Program-made: the position numbers and the translations under genes | Shown: piece by piece, positions 32,937 to 41,499 of the stretch | How positions within the stretch are numbered: position 1 is the first letter of the stretch | Layout: the number at the start of each line of letters is the position of its first letter | NCBI GenBank assembly: GCA_037481615.1 | Contig: JBBFLI010000017.1 | DNA length: 64,000 nt | Reading direction: 5' to 3' (one strand) | Origin: SpSt-501 sp037481615 | GTDB taxonomy: Bacteria; Desulfobacterota; Desulfobacteria; Desulfobacterales; SpSt-501 | Notes under the pieces: generated by a model | What the model saw: only the letters and a program-made list of their open reading frames with translations | Database searches by the model: none | What the model was told of the DNA's origin: nothing

Positions 32937-34841
32937 TCAGGCGGCCGGCTTCAGTTCGGCGATCCCGAGGCGCGTGAGCGTCTCGGGGGTCGGAACCCCG
33001 TTCTCGTCCCAACCGTGCAGGCGGTAGTACTCGTCGAGCATCGCCCGGAACTTCTCCCGGTCGATGCACTTGCCGCGCGCCACGGGAAGCCCGAGGCGCG
33101 TGGGCTCGTCGAAATAGCGGTCGGGCAGCCAGTCGTCCTTGCGGGTCATGCCCTCGCGCAGGTTGAAGAGCCGCTCGATCGTGTAGCAGCGCTCGGCGAT
33201 GTCCCAGATCTCCCGCTCACTGAATTCCAGGCCCGTGTTCAGGTAGATCAGGCGCGCGAATTCCTTGAACTGGGGATGGTTCGGGCTGAGAAACACCGTA
33301 TGGTACTTGCACACGCCCAAGGAATCGACCGCCATGTAGACCAGCTCCTGCCACTGGACCATGCGCGGCTTGCCCTCGTAGGCGGAGTAGCTGTTCGTCA
33401 AGGGGCCGGAGTAGCCGTCGGGGTTGCGGTAGACCCGCTCGAGCACGGGGAGCGGCAGGTTGTAGAGATCGATGGCCGGCCGCCCGCGCAGGTGGTCGGC
33501 GCCCCGGCTGGAAACGGCGATGTTGAGGGCGAGCGCCGGCGTGGGGCGCTCGTCGGAGTGAAGGTTGCTCATGCCCTTGACGTGGATCAGGTACGGCAGG
33601 CTCTGGGGCCCGATCCGCCGCGCAGCCCCCAGGGGGCCCTCGGCCAAGATGTCACCGATGTCCCGGCGGAAGGCGATGCGTTTCACGAGTTCGATCACCG
33701 CCTCGTCGTCGCCCCAGGCGAGCTTGAGCCCGGCGGTGTCCTTCTCGGTCAGGATCCCCTTTTCGAAGAGCTCCATCGCCCAGGCCATCATGCTGCCCAC
33801 CTCGAGGGTGTCCATGCCGTAGTCGTTTACGAGGTGGTTGCCGACGAGGACCGTGTTCAGGCTGCGGCAGCCGACCTCGGCGCCGAAGGCCCCCTGGCTC
33901 GTGTACTCCGGGCCCTGGGCGTAGGTCCCGGCGTAGGGCCCTTCGGGGATGATGTAGCGGTGGCGGCAGTGGACCTGGCAGCCGAAGCAGCCGTCCAGCC
34001 CGATCGAGACCTTGTCGAGGTTTTCGCATTCGATCTCTTCGCTGTTCGGCAACTGGTTGTACTGGAAGTTGCGGCAGCGGACGAGGCCCGTCGTGTTGGT
34101 GACCCCGAAGATGAAGCCCGTCCCCCAACGCTGCATGATCTGGGAGACCTTGGTCGAGACCACCTGGTCGATGATCTGCTTGTTGTACTCGAGGGCCTCC
34201 CGAGGATAGCGGATGGCGATGCTCTGGGTGCCGCGGCAGGCGACGGCCTTCAGGTTTTTCGCCCCCATGACCGCGCCCATGCCCGTGCGGCCGCCGGCGT
34301 TCTTGCGGCCGGTCATGACGTTGGCGAAGCGCACGAGGTTCTCCCCCGCCTGCCCGATGCAGAGGATCTGGGTCTCGGGGTCGTCGAGTTCGCGGCGGAT
34401 GAGCTCCTGGGTGTCGTAGACGCCGGATCCCCAGATCTTCTCGGCGCTGCGGATCTCGATTTCCCCGTTGCGGATGTAGAGGTAGACGGGCTTCTCCGCC
34501 CGCCCCCGGATCACGAGGTGGTCGAATCCCGCCCAGCGCAATTCCGGGGCGAAAAAGCCCCCCATGTTCGCCGATCCCAGAAGCCCCGTGAGCGGGGATT
34601 TGGCCATGACGTGCGTCCGGGCCGAGGCCGAGGCCAGGGTGCCGACGAGCAGCCCGGCGCTGATCAGGAGCACGTTCTCCGGCCCCAGCGGGTCGGCGTG
34701 GGGCGGGCAGTGGGTGTAGAGGAGATAGGCGTCGAGCCCGCGCCCCCCGATGAACCGGCGGCGCCAATCGAGGGGGATCGGCTCGGCGCGGACCTCCCCG
34801 GTGGTGAGGTCGACGAAGGCGATCTTGCGGTTGAGGGCCAT
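32937..34841 (-). CDS. aor: Tungsten-containing aldehyde:ferredoxin oxidoreductase (AOR family)
   Basis: This 634-residue protein has the AOR fold markers. The N-terminal domain contains FIGGRGLDAYLL and ANMGGFFAPELRWAGFDHLVIRG. The 4Fe-4S ligands are C285, C288 and C292 (GCFGCQVHC), with a fourth at C511 (DSLGVC). Pterin-binding segments include GRTGMGAVMGAKNLKAVACRG. AORs oxidise aldehydes to acids, or reduce acids at low potential, using a tungsten bis-pterin. It is distinct from BamB in this window: it lacks the EQWH active-site histidine context and has the canonical aldehyde-type order. With its own ferredoxin and MoaD it forms a complete module. The substrate could be benzaldehyde or phenylacetaldehyde, but this is not shown. 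Confidence 0.93.
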   Translation of the reverse strand: MALNRKIAFVDLTTGEVRAEPIPLDWRRRFIGGRGLDAYLLYTHCPPHADPLGPENVLLISAGLLVGTLASASARTHVMAKSPLTGLLGSANMGGFFAPELRWAGFDHLVIRGRAEKPVYLYIRNGEIEIRSAEKIWGSGVYDTQELIRRELDDPETQILCIGQAGENLVRFANVMTGRKNAGGRTGMGAVMGAKNLKAVACRGTQSIAIRYPREALEYNKQIIDQVVSTKVSQIMQRWGTGFIFGVTNTTGLVRCRNFQYNQLPNSEEIECENLDKVSIGLDGCFGCQVHCRHRYIIPEGPYAGTYAQGPEYTSQGAFGAEVGCRSLNTVLVGNHLVNDYGMDTLEVGSMMAWAMELFEKGILTEKDTAGLKLAWGDDEAVIELVKRIAFRRDIGDILAEGPLGAARRIGPQSLPYLIHVKGMSNLHSDERPTPALALNIAVSSRGADHLRGRPAIDLYNLPLPVLERVYRNPDGYSGPLTNSYSAYEGKPRMVQWQELVYMAVDSLGVCKYHTVFLSPNHPQFKEFARLIYLNTGLEFSEREIWDIAERCYTIERLFNLREGMTRKDDWLPDRYFDEPTRLGLPVARGKCIDREKFRAMLDEYYRLHGWDENGVPTPETLTRLGIAELKPAA

Positions 34842-34853
34842 GGCGGTCTCCTT

Positions 34854-35066
34854 TCAGATCTTTTCCTCGGTGCCCAGGGGGAAATTCTCCCACACGGGGC
34901 CGCGGACCCGCGCCGTCTTGGGATACGGCCAGGAGATGCGCCACTCCATGCCGCACTGGGGACAGCGCGCGCGATCGGCCCCGAGCGCGGGGCGGAAGCG
35001 CTCGAAGCAGGTGAGACAACGAACTTCCCCGTCCCGCGGGCCTTCGTTCACTTTGTGGATTTTCAT
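34854..35066 (-). CDS. Small zinc-ribbon protein leading the AOR operon
   Basis: This 70-residue protein has two CxxC pairs (CLTCFERF near residue 18 and CPQCGMEW near 35), a zinc-ribbon or rubredoxin-like knuckle. An AAGGAGGG site lies upstream, and its stop is 12 nt before the AOR start, so it is a real gene and likely the first of the operon. Function is unknown; a role in cofactor insertion or electron transfer for the AOR is a guess from position. Confidence 0.7.
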   Translation of the reverse strand: MKIHKVNEGPRDGEVRCLTCFERFRPALGADRARCPQCGMEWRISWPYPKTARVRGPVWENFPLGTEEKI

Positions 35067-35128
35067 CGAGCCCTCCTTGCCGGGATAGGCGGCCGGCGGT
35101 TGCCGCCCAGTAAAGGGTGGTGATTTTC

Positions 35129-35144
35129 GTTCATTATAAAGAAC
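35129..35144 (-). promoter_or_regulatory. IclR-type palindrome over the AOR-operon -10
   Basis: GTTCATTATAAAGAAC at 35129-35144 is a 16-bp palindrome with one mismatched pair. On the minus strand it contains TATAAT (35138-35133), a perfect -10 for the AOR operon starting at 35066. A matching 16-bp palindrome lies at the start of the divergent IclR gene. The likely binding protein is that IclR regulator. Confidence 0.6.
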
Positions 35145-35259
35145 AATTTTGGAGCTCAGTATAGCAGGACCTCGGCCGGTGTCAAGAGGCTCGATCGGGC
35201 CACTTCCCTTCCTATCTTCGAAAAAATGCGCTCCGGCGGCCCCCCGGCTTCTTTTCCGC

Positions 35260-35308
35260 TTGACAGTTGGGGGCGTAAAGACATAGATAAATGTTCACTA
35301 TGATGAAC
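35260..35308 (+). promoter_or_regulatory. Promoter and operator of the IclR gene
   Basis: TTGACA (35260-35265), 18 nt and TAGATA (35284-35289) form a plausible promoter. GTTCACTATGATGAAC at 35293-35308 is a 16-bp palindrome with the same GTTC-N8-GAAC frame as the box at 35129. It overlaps both the expected transcription start and the ATG codons, which fits autorepression. Confidence 0.55.
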
Positions 35309-36091
35309 GCACAGAGCTCTCCCCGGCGTGCGCCCGGCGCCTACCGGGCCCCGGCGGTGTCCCGGGCTTTCCATCTGCTCGAGGCCGTCGCCTCCGCCCG
35401 CGGCCCGGTCACCCTGAGCGAGCTCGCCCGCCGCCTGGGCTACAGCAAGGGGACGCTGCACGGCCTGATCCGCGCGCTGCTCGACTGCGAGGCCCTCTGC
35501 GAGAGCCCCCGCGGCCGGGGCTATGCCATCGGCCCGGCCGTCGTCGAGCTCGCCTTCCGCAGCCGCAATTTCTTCCGCATCGGGGAGCAGGCCCAGCCGG
35601 TGCTCGACGCGCTGCGCGACCGCATCGGGGAGACGGTCTGCCTGGGGGTCTTGAGCCGCTCGCGGGGTCTGATCGTCGCCACGGCGGAGGCCGGGAAACC
35701 CTTCAAGATCTCGGCGCCGCCGGGGACCGCCATCCCGCTCCTTGCGGGTGCGGTAGGCAAGGTTTTCCTCGCCGGCCTGCCGCGTTCGCGCGCCGACGCC
35801 CTGATCCGCGAACAGGGTCTCCCGGCCTACACGCCGCGCACGATCACCGACCGCCGGCGTTACCTCGCGGAGCTCGAGACCGTGCGCCGCCGCGGCTTCG
35901 CCGTCGACCGGGAGGAGTACCTGCCGGGTGTCGCCGCGGTCGCCGTGGCGCTGGGGTCGCCGGCGGGGCTGCCGCTCGCCCTCTGGGTGGTGGGGCTTGC
36001 GGAAACGATGGACGACTCCGCCCTGGAGTCGATCGCGGGGGAAATGCGAGACGCCGCCCGCCGCCTCCAGGAAATCCTGGCGAGGAGCTGA
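35300..36091 (+). CDS. IclR-family transcriptional regulator
   Basis: This protein of about 263 residues has the N-terminal winged helix (APAVSRAFHLLEAVASARGPVTLSELARRLGYSKGTLHGLIRALL) and the C-terminal effector domain (GLIVATAEAGKPFKISAPPGTAIPLLAGAVGKVFLAGL ... GFAVDREEYLPGVAAVAVAL), complete for IclR. Three in-frame ATGs lie at 35291, 35300 and 35303, none with a ribosome site; given the promoter position the message is nearly leaderless, and I take 35300. It probably controls the divergent AOR operon and its own operon with the M24 and adenine deaminase-like genes. The effector is unknown. Confidence 0.9.
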   Translation: MMNAQSSPRRAPGAYRAPAVSRAFHLLEAVASARGPVTLSELARRLGYSKGTLHGLIRALLDCEALCESPRGRGYAIGPAVVELAFRSRNFFRIGEQAQPVLDALRDRIGETVCLGVLSRSRGLIVATAEAGKPFKISAPPGTAIPLLAGAVGKVFLAGLPRSRADALIREQGLPAYTPRTITDRRRYLAELETVRRRGFAVDREEYLPGVAAVAVALGSPAGLPLALWVVGLAETMDDSALESIAGEMRDAARRLQEILARS

Positions 36092-37321
36092 ATGCCCGAA
36101 CCGATCGCAGACGAAGAGCTCCCGGAAGAGCCCTCCTTCCGCGTGCCCGCCGCGGAAATCGAGGGCCGGCTCGCCCGCCTGCGGGAGGCGCTGCGGGCCG
36201 AAGGTCTCGAGGCCGCCTTCCTCGTGCAGGCGGTGGACCGCTTCTATTTCAGCGGCACCGCCCAGGACGCCTTTCTCCACGTCCCCGCGGAGGGGCCCGC
36301 GCTTCTCTTCGTGCGGCGCTTTTTCCCCCGCGCCCGCGAGGAATCCCCGCTTGCGGAGATCGTGCCGATCGACTCCGTACGCCGCATCCCCGAGCTCTTG
36401 AAAAGACGCTTCGGGCGGCTTCCGGCACGGCTCGGTCTCGAGCTCGACGTCCTTCCGGTCAACGAATTCCGGTTCTTCCGCGACCTCCTGGCGCCGCAGG
36501 TCTTGAGCGACATCTCCCCGGCGATCCTCAGGCTCCGCAGCCGCAAGTCGGACTGGGAAATCGCCCAGCTCGAGGCGACCGCCGAGATGAGCCGCCGCAC
36601 CTTCGACTTCATGCGCCGCATCTTGGCCCCCGGGATCACGGAGATGGAATTCGCCGCCCGGGCCGAGGCCTTCAGCCGCCGCCTGGGGCACGCCGGGATG
36701 CTCCGCGTGCGCGGCTTCAACGCACTCGGCTACCCGGGGCACGTCCTGAGCGGGCCGAACGGCGGACGCCCCGGCATGCTCGACGCGCCGGCGAGCGGTT
36801 CGGGAACCTCCTGCGCTTTTCCCGCCGGCGCCGGACCGCGGCGGCTGCGTCGAAACGAGCCGATTCTCGTCGACTTCGGCTCGGTGAAGAACGGCTACCA
36901 CCTGGATGAGGCGCGCATGTTCGCCGTCGGCGACATGCCCGGGGAGGCGCTGGCCGCCTGCCGCGCGGCGATCGACCTGCACGACCGGCTGATCGCCGCG
37001 GCGCGCCCCGGGGTGACGGGGGCCGCGCTCTTCGAGCAGGCCGTCGCCCTGGCGGAGCAATGGGGCTATGGGGATTCCTTCCTCGGCCCGCCCGGCCACA
37101 AAGTCCGCTTCGTCGGCCACGGGATCGGGCTCGAGCTGGTCGAGCCCCCCTTCCTCGCGCGCGGCCGCGAGACCCCGCTCGAGGAGAACATGGTGCTGGC
37201 GGTCGAGCCGAAACTCGTCTTCGAGGGCCGATTCGCGGCCGGGGTGGAAAGCGTCTTCCGCGTGACCTCGGCGGGGGGGCGCCTGCTCAGCCGGGTTCCG
37301 GTCGAGGTCTTCGTCTGCTGA
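36092..37321 (+). CDS. M24-family metallopeptidase (Xaa-Pro aminopeptidase/creatinase-like)
   Basis: This 409-residue protein has the pita-bread fold. An N-terminal creatinase-type domain extends to about 165. The catalytic domain has metal ligands Asp in ILVDFGSV, Asp in YHLDEARMF, His in GHGIGLELVEPP, Glu in VLAVEPKLV and Glu in GVESVFRV. All five ligands are present. It starts at the base after the IclR stop with GAGGAG upstream. The family includes Pro-dipeptidases, creatinase and ligand-degrading enzymes, so the substrate is uncertain. Context suggests catabolism of a small amide or N-compound together with the deaminase-like gene. Confidence 0.88.
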   Translation: MPEPIADEELPEEPSFRVPAAEIEGRLARLREALRAEGLEAAFLVQAVDRFYFSGTAQDAFLHVPAEGPALLFVRRFFPRAREESPLAEIVPIDSVRRIPELLKRRFGRLPARLGLELDVLPVNEFRFFRDLLAPQVLSDISPAILRLRSRKSDWEIAQLEATAEMSRRTFDFMRRILAPGITEMEFAARAEAFSRRLGHAGMLRVRGFNALGYPGHVLSGPNGGRPGMLDAPASGSGTSCAFPAGAGPRRLRRNEPILVDFGSVKNGYHLDEARMFAVGDMPGEALAACRAAIDLHDRLIAAARPGVTGAALFEQAVALAEQWGYGDSFLGPPGHKVRFVGHGIGLELVEPPFLARGRETPLEENMVLAVEPKLVFEGRFAAGVESVFRVTSAGGRLLSRVPVEVFVC

Positions 37322-37334
37322 AAGGAGAATCCCC

Positions 37335-39110
37335 ATGCCTTCGCCTTTTCCCGCCAAGGACCACCGCATGCTCTCCGCCTTGATGCAGACGGCGCTCGGC
37401 CGCGAGCCGGCCGATCTGGTGATCGAAAACGCCCGCTTGGTCAACGTCTTCACCGGCGAGATCGAGCCCGGAAGCGCGGTGGCCGTTCGGGGGCCCTGGA
37501 TCGCGCGTGTCGGGCGCGAAACGGCGGACGTCGTCGGCCCGCAGACGCGCCGCATCGACGCCGCCGGCAGGTTTCTCACCCCGGGCCTGATCGACGGCCA
37601 CACCCACCTCGCCTGGATCGCCTGCGCGCCGGAGGTCGTCCCCTATGCGATCGCCTCCGGGGTGACGACGATGGTGACCGAAACGCTCGAGCCCTACCCC
37701 GTCGCCGGCCTGGCCGGGGTGATCGAATTTCTCGCCTCGCTCGCCGATCAGCCGATCCGTTTCCTGGCGACCGCCCCCGCCATGGTGTCCATCAGCACCG
37801 CCGCCCGGGGGATCACCGCGGCGGACCTCGAGGCCCTTCTCGCGCGCGAGGAGGTCCTCGGGCTGGGGGAATCCTACTGGCAGGCCGTCCTGCAGGAGCC
37901 GTCCCTCTATCTTCCGTCCTTCGCGTCGACGCTTGCGGCGGGCAAGCGAATCGAGGGCCACTCGGCCGGGGCCGCCGGGAACAAGCTCGCCGCCTACCTC
38001 GCGCTCGGGGTCTCCTCCTGCCATGAGCCGATCGACGCCCCGCAGGCGCTTTCGCGGCTCCGCGCGGGAGTGCACGTGCTCGCGCGCGAGGGCAGCATCC
38101 GCCGCGACATCGCCGCCATCGCCGAAATCCGCCGCGCCGGGGTCGACCTCCGCCGCCTGGCGCTCGCGAGCGACGGGCTCTCGCCGCAGGACTGGGTGTC
38201 CGGAAGGGGTCTCGATCATGCGCTCCGCCGCGCGGTCGCCTCCGGGATCCCACCGCTCGAGGCCGTGCGCATGGCGACCCTCCACCCCGCCGAACATTTC
38301 CGGCTCGACTCCTTGCTCGGCGCCGTCGCCCCGGGCCGCCTGGCGGATCTCGTGCTCACGGCCGACCTCGCCGACTTCCGGCCCGAGACCGTGATCTGCA
38401 ACGGAGCGCTCCTGCTCGAGGACGGACGCCTCGCCTGCACCCCGCGGCGCCACGCTTTCTCCTGGCAAAGCCGAAACACCGTCCGCCTGCCGCGGCGCCT
38501 CACGGCGGAGGACTTCCGCCTGAAAGGCTTTCCGGAGCCGGACCGGTCCGAGGTGCGCGTGATCGAACTCGTCAGCGACCTCGTCACCGCCGAGCGTCAC
38601 CTGCGGCTTCCGGTGCGGCAGGGGGAACTGCGCCTCCCCGAGGGTAAGGAATTCCTGAAGGTCGCGGCCGTCGACCGCGCCGTCCGGCCCGGCAAGCTCT
38701 TCACCGGCGTTCTGCGCGGGTTCGGGCTCTCCCGCGGCGCCGTGGCCTGCAGCGCGGCCTGGGACGGTCCGGACATCGTCGTGGTCGGGCGGGAGGAAGC
38801 GGAAATGGCGGCGGCGGCGAACCGCGTGGCCGAGCTTCAGGGAGGGGCCGTGCTGCGCGGGGCGGGGGACCGGGATGCGGAGATCGCGCTTCCCGTGTTC
38901 GGCCTCGCGGCCGCCCGTCCGCTCGCCGAGCTGGCGGCCGATCTGGAGGCTTTCAACGCCGCCCTGCGCGGGCTGGGGGCGGACTTTCCCGACCCGCTCC
39001 TCACACTCGTCACCCTGACGGGTGCGGCCATCCCCTACTTGCGGATCTGCGAGGAGGGGCTCGTCAATCTGCGCGACGGCCGGACGGTCGGGTTGCGGGT
39101 GGGGGGCTGA
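37335..39110 (+). CDS. Adenine deaminase-like amidohydrolase (divergent subfamily)
   Basis: This 591-residue protein has the AdeC layout: an N-terminal composite domain, an amidohydrolase barrel (PGLIDGHTHL near residue 85, IEGHSAGAAGNKLAAYLALGVSSCHEP near 210-235 and LASDGLSPQDW near 275) and the C-terminal AdeC domain (GFGLSRGAVACSAAWDGPDIVVVG). Usual adenine deaminases carry DGHxHIESS after the first metal histidines; here it is DGHTHLAWIAC, and other barrel motifs are also altered. The metal ligands remain, so it is likely active on another substrate. An AAAGGAG site precedes the ATG. It follows the M24 gene by 13 nt. Confidence 0.78.
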   Translation: MPSPFPAKDHRMLSALMQTALGREPADLVIENARLVNVFTGEIEPGSAVAVRGPWIARVGRETADVVGPQTRRIDAAGRFLTPGLIDGHTHLAWIACAPEVVPYAIASGVTTMVTETLEPYPVAGLAGVIEFLASLADQPIRFLATAPAMVSISTAARGITAADLEALLAREEVLGLGESYWQAVLQEPSLYLPSFASTLAAGKRIEGHSAGAAGNKLAAYLALGVSSCHEPIDAPQALSRLRAGVHVLAREGSIRRDIAAIAEIRRAGVDLRRLALASDGLSPQDWVSGRGLDHALRRAVASGIPPLEAVRMATLHPAEHFRLDSLLGAVAPGRLADLVLTADLADFRPETVICNGALLLEDGRLACTPRRHAFSWQSRNTVRLPRRLTAEDFRLKGFPEPDRSEVRVIELVSDLVTAERHLRLPVRQGELRLPEGKEFLKVAAVDRAVRPGKLFTGVLRGFGLSRGAVACSAAWDGPDIVVVGREEAEMAAAANRVAELQGGAVLRGAGDRDAEIALPVFGLAAARPLAELAADLEAFNAALRGLGADFPDPLLTLVTLTGAAIPYLRICEEGLVNLRDGRTVGLRVGG

Positions 39111-39114
39111 GGTC

Positions 39115-39558
39115 TCAGTTCCAGAATTTTTCGCGCGCCACCCCCAGGCGGCACCAGGCATAGAGCGCGTCGAAGACCTCGAACTGGTGTTCGAGGTTCT
39201 GGAGATCGTCCGGATAGCGCACGCTGTAGCCCACGGCGATCGCCTCGAGCCCCGCCGCCAGGGGATCCTTTTCCGGCTTGCCGCTCTCCGAGGCGTTCAC
39301 GATCTTCGCCATCCGCAAGAGCGCCCGGTCCGTCAGGTTGTAGTTGCGCAGGACCGCCTCGAACGTGGAGAGCTCCCCCTGGCGGTAGAGGCCGGCGCCG
39401 GGGACATCGAAGGGGATCGCCCCTTCCCGCTCGGCGAGGGGCAGGACCTCGCTCTGGGGAACGAAAATGAACTGGGCGTCCGAATCGATGAAGCGGGCGA
39501 TCAGCCAGGAACAGGCGGCGCGGCAGAAATCGACATGCGACCGTGTTACCCAGAGCAT
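39115..39558 (-). CDS. ChrB-domain protein (chromate-resistance family)
   Basis: This 147-residue protein matches the C-terminal ChrB domain: an LWVTRSHVDFCRAACSWLIARFIDSDAQFIFVP opening, IPFDVPGAGLYRQGELSTFEAVLRNY in the middle and a VFDALYAWCR ending. Full ChrB proteins carry an additional N-terminal regulator part that is absent here. Reported functions include chromate sensing and resistance; the molecular role is unclear. Its ATG at 39558 lies within the last codons of the MFS gene (13-nt overlap), so the two are coupled. Its stop is 4 nt from the convergent deaminase-like gene. Confidence 0.8.
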   Translation of the reverse strand: MLWVTRSHVDFCRAACSWLIARFIDSDAQFIFVPQSEVLPLAEREGAIPFDVPGAGLYRQGELSTFEAVLRNYNLTDRALLRMAKIVNASESGKPEKDPLAAGLEAIAVGYSVRYPDDLQNLEHQFEVFDALYAWCRLGVAREKFWN

Positions 39559-40781
39559 GGCGTGGATTCTCCTTCGTACATCCTCATCTCCCCCTCCGCC
39601 GAGGCCCGGCGCAGCTCCCGGATCCCGATCGCCAGGATCGCCAGCGCCATCCCCGCGCCGACGGCGCAGACCCCGGCCCATCCCGCCGCCTGGTAGGCCT
39701 GGCCGCAGAGCGTGATGCCCGCCGTCCCCCCGAGGTAATAGCCGAGAACGTAGAGGGCGTTCGCCCGTCCCCGGCCGGCTGCGAGCCTCCGGTTCAGGGC
39801 GCCCACGGCCGCGGCGTGCACCGAAAAGAAGCCGAGGCAGGCGCCGCACAGACCCAGGATCACGGCGGTATAGAACGGAACGAGCGTCAGTGCAAGAGAG
39901 AGCGCCAAGAGGAGCGCACCGGCCGTCATCGTGGCGCCGTTTCCGAGGCGGTTGCTCATTTTCCCGGAGAGCGGGGCGATGAGCACACCCAGGAGGTAGA
40001 CGAGGTAGAGGCTCGTGATCCGGCCGATCGAGGCTCGAAAGGGCTCGCCGGCGAGATAGAAGGGGAGATAATTGAAGAGCGCCGAGAAAACGAAGAACGC
40101 CCCGAACCCCGCCGCGATCGGCCGCCGGATCCCCCGTCGCGCGAGCAGGTTTGCAATCCCCGGTTCGTCACGCGCTTCACCCCGGCGGCGGCCGCTCTCG
40201 CGCGGCAGGACCCGCAGGGCCAGCAGGGTCGCCAGGGCGGTGAGCAGAGCGGAGCCCACGAAGCCCCACCGCCAGTGGAGCGGGGGATGGATCCAGCCCC
40301 CGAGCAGCCGGCCGGCAAGCCCCCCCACGACCGTCGCCGCGACATAGGAGCCGAGGATGACGTTCAGCCGCGCGGGGGGGAGGCGGCGGGCGAGATCGGC
40401 GGCGATGCAGGTCGTGAGCGCCGGCAGAAAAAGCCCCTGCAGGAAACGAAGGCCGATCAGGATCTCGAGCGCGGGCGCCAACGCGCAGAGCAGCCCGCTC
40501 AAGGCGACGACCCCGCCCCCGGCGAGGATCAACGGCTGGACGGGGTGGCGGTCCGCCAGGCGCCCGAAGGGAAGGTTGGCGAGCGCGATCCCCAGGATCA
40601 CGGCGGAGACGGCTAAGGAGGCCCGGGTCTCCCCGGCGCCGAATTCCGCCTGGAGCACGGGCAGCACGGGCTGGACGAGGTAGATGTTCGTGAAGCCCGC
40701 GGCGACCAGGAAGAAGACCGCCAACTGCAGGCGGCGCGAAACGGGGTCGGCCGCGGCGGGGAAGCAGGCGGGGGAACTCAA
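39546..40781 (-). CDS. MFS transporter
   Basis: This 411-residue, 12-helix major facilitator protein has the motif-A loop GIALANLPFGRLADRHPVQPLIL between helices 2 and 3 and a second-half copy GVLIAPLSGKMSNRLG. I start at the TTG at 40781 with GGGAG 8 nt upstream; the frame extends to 41081 through the previous gene. It resembles YnfM-type exporters of small organic compounds. It is co-transcribed with the ATC-hydrolase-family gene before it and the ChrB-like gene after it. The substrate is unknown. Confidence 0.87.
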   Translation of the reverse strand: MSSPACFPAAADPVSRRLQLAVFFLVAAGFTNIYLVQPVLPVLQAEFGAGETRASLAVSAVILGIALANLPFGRLADRHPVQPLILAGGGVVALSGLLCALAPALEILIGLRFLQGLFLPALTTCIAADLARRLPPARLNVILGSYVAATVVGGLAGRLLGGWIHPPLHWRWGFVGSALLTALATLLALRVLPRESGRRRGEARDEPGIANLLARRGIRRPIAAGFGAFFVFSALFNYLPFYLAGEPFRASIGRITSLYLVYLLGVLIAPLSGKMSNRLGNGATMTAGALLLALSLALTLVPFYTAVILGLCGACLGFFSVHAAAVGALNRRLAAGRGRANALYVLGYYLGGTAGITLCGQAYQAAGWAGVCAVGAGMALAILAIGIRELRRASAEGEMRMYEGESTPCSG

Positions 40782-40800
40782 GGCGAGGACTCCCGGCGGA

Positions 40801-41334
40801 TCACGGCGCAAGCCGGTAGCGGAAATCGCAGGCCGCGGCACCCTCGAGGATCGTCGGGCCGCGCTCGAGACGGATCGCGGGATTGAACCCGGAGGCGAGC
40901 GGGGCGTCCCGGGCGCAGGAGAGCAGGACGCCCAGCGCGGGGATTCCCAGCCCGCGGTACATCTCCGCGTATCGGCAGCGGGTGACGCGGTAGGCCCAAA
41001 CGGTTTCGCCCTCTTCCAGCGGCTTAACCTCGAGCGCCCCGCCCCGCATCCAGGGTTCCATCGCCCGGCGGAACTCGGCAAGCGACCTGCCGCCGACTTG
41101 CCGCGCGAGCTCGTTTCCCTGGCGCCTCGCCGCCGCCGCGATCATTCGGTTCAGGATCCCGGCCACGGCCTCCCGTCCGAACCGGGCCTCGAGCCCGGCC
41201 AGCAGGGGAACAAGGATCCGGGCCTCGATCTCCCGGCGCACGAGTACGCCGACCCGCGCGTTCAGGTCATCGGACGGCAACCGGTCAAACGCCCTTTCGA
41301 TCGCCGCTTCCGGGTCAGGGGGTCTTTTCGGCAT
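40801..41334 (-). CDS. L-2-amino-thiazoline-4-carboxylic acid hydrolase-family protein
   Basis: This 177-residue protein is similar in layout to the ATC-hydrolase family: an N-terminal helical part (FGREAVAGILNRMIAAAARRQGNELARQVGG), a beta part ending in VTRCRYAEMYRGLGIPALGVLLSCARDAPLASGFNPAIRLERGPTILEGAAACDFRYR, with the conserved C and D/F-x-C motifs. Many members have no proven hydrolase activity and occur with metabolic enzymes in anaerobes. The ATG at 41334 has GGAGG upstream. It leads the three-gene minus-strand operon with the MFS and ChrB-like genes. Confidence 0.72.
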   Translation of the reverse strand: MPKRPPDPEAAIERAFDRLPSDDLNARVGVLVRREIEARILVPLLAGLEARFGREAVAGILNRMIAAAARRQGNELARQVGGRSLAEFRRAMEPWMRGGALEVKPLEEGETVWAYRVTRCRYAEMYRGLGIPALGVLLSCARDAPLASGFNPAIRLERGPTILEGAAACDFRYRLAP

Positions 41335-41499
41335 GGGCGCCTCCGCCTGTCCGCGTCGTCGCCCTACCATAGAGGCATCCCCCGCCGAAGGCAAGAGCAG
41401 GCCGGTGATGCGATTGCGCAGCGGCCGCAATCGGCGTATGATGACGCGGTCTCGCTGTGCCTTCGCCCCGGGCCGGCCGTCGGGACCGCGCGCTAAACC

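Noticed and set aside
32937..34841. A second BamB
   Set aside because: The protein lacks the BamB-specific EQWH and INITQIEG segments and is accompanied by MoaD and its own ferredoxin, so it is an aldehyde oxidoreductase.
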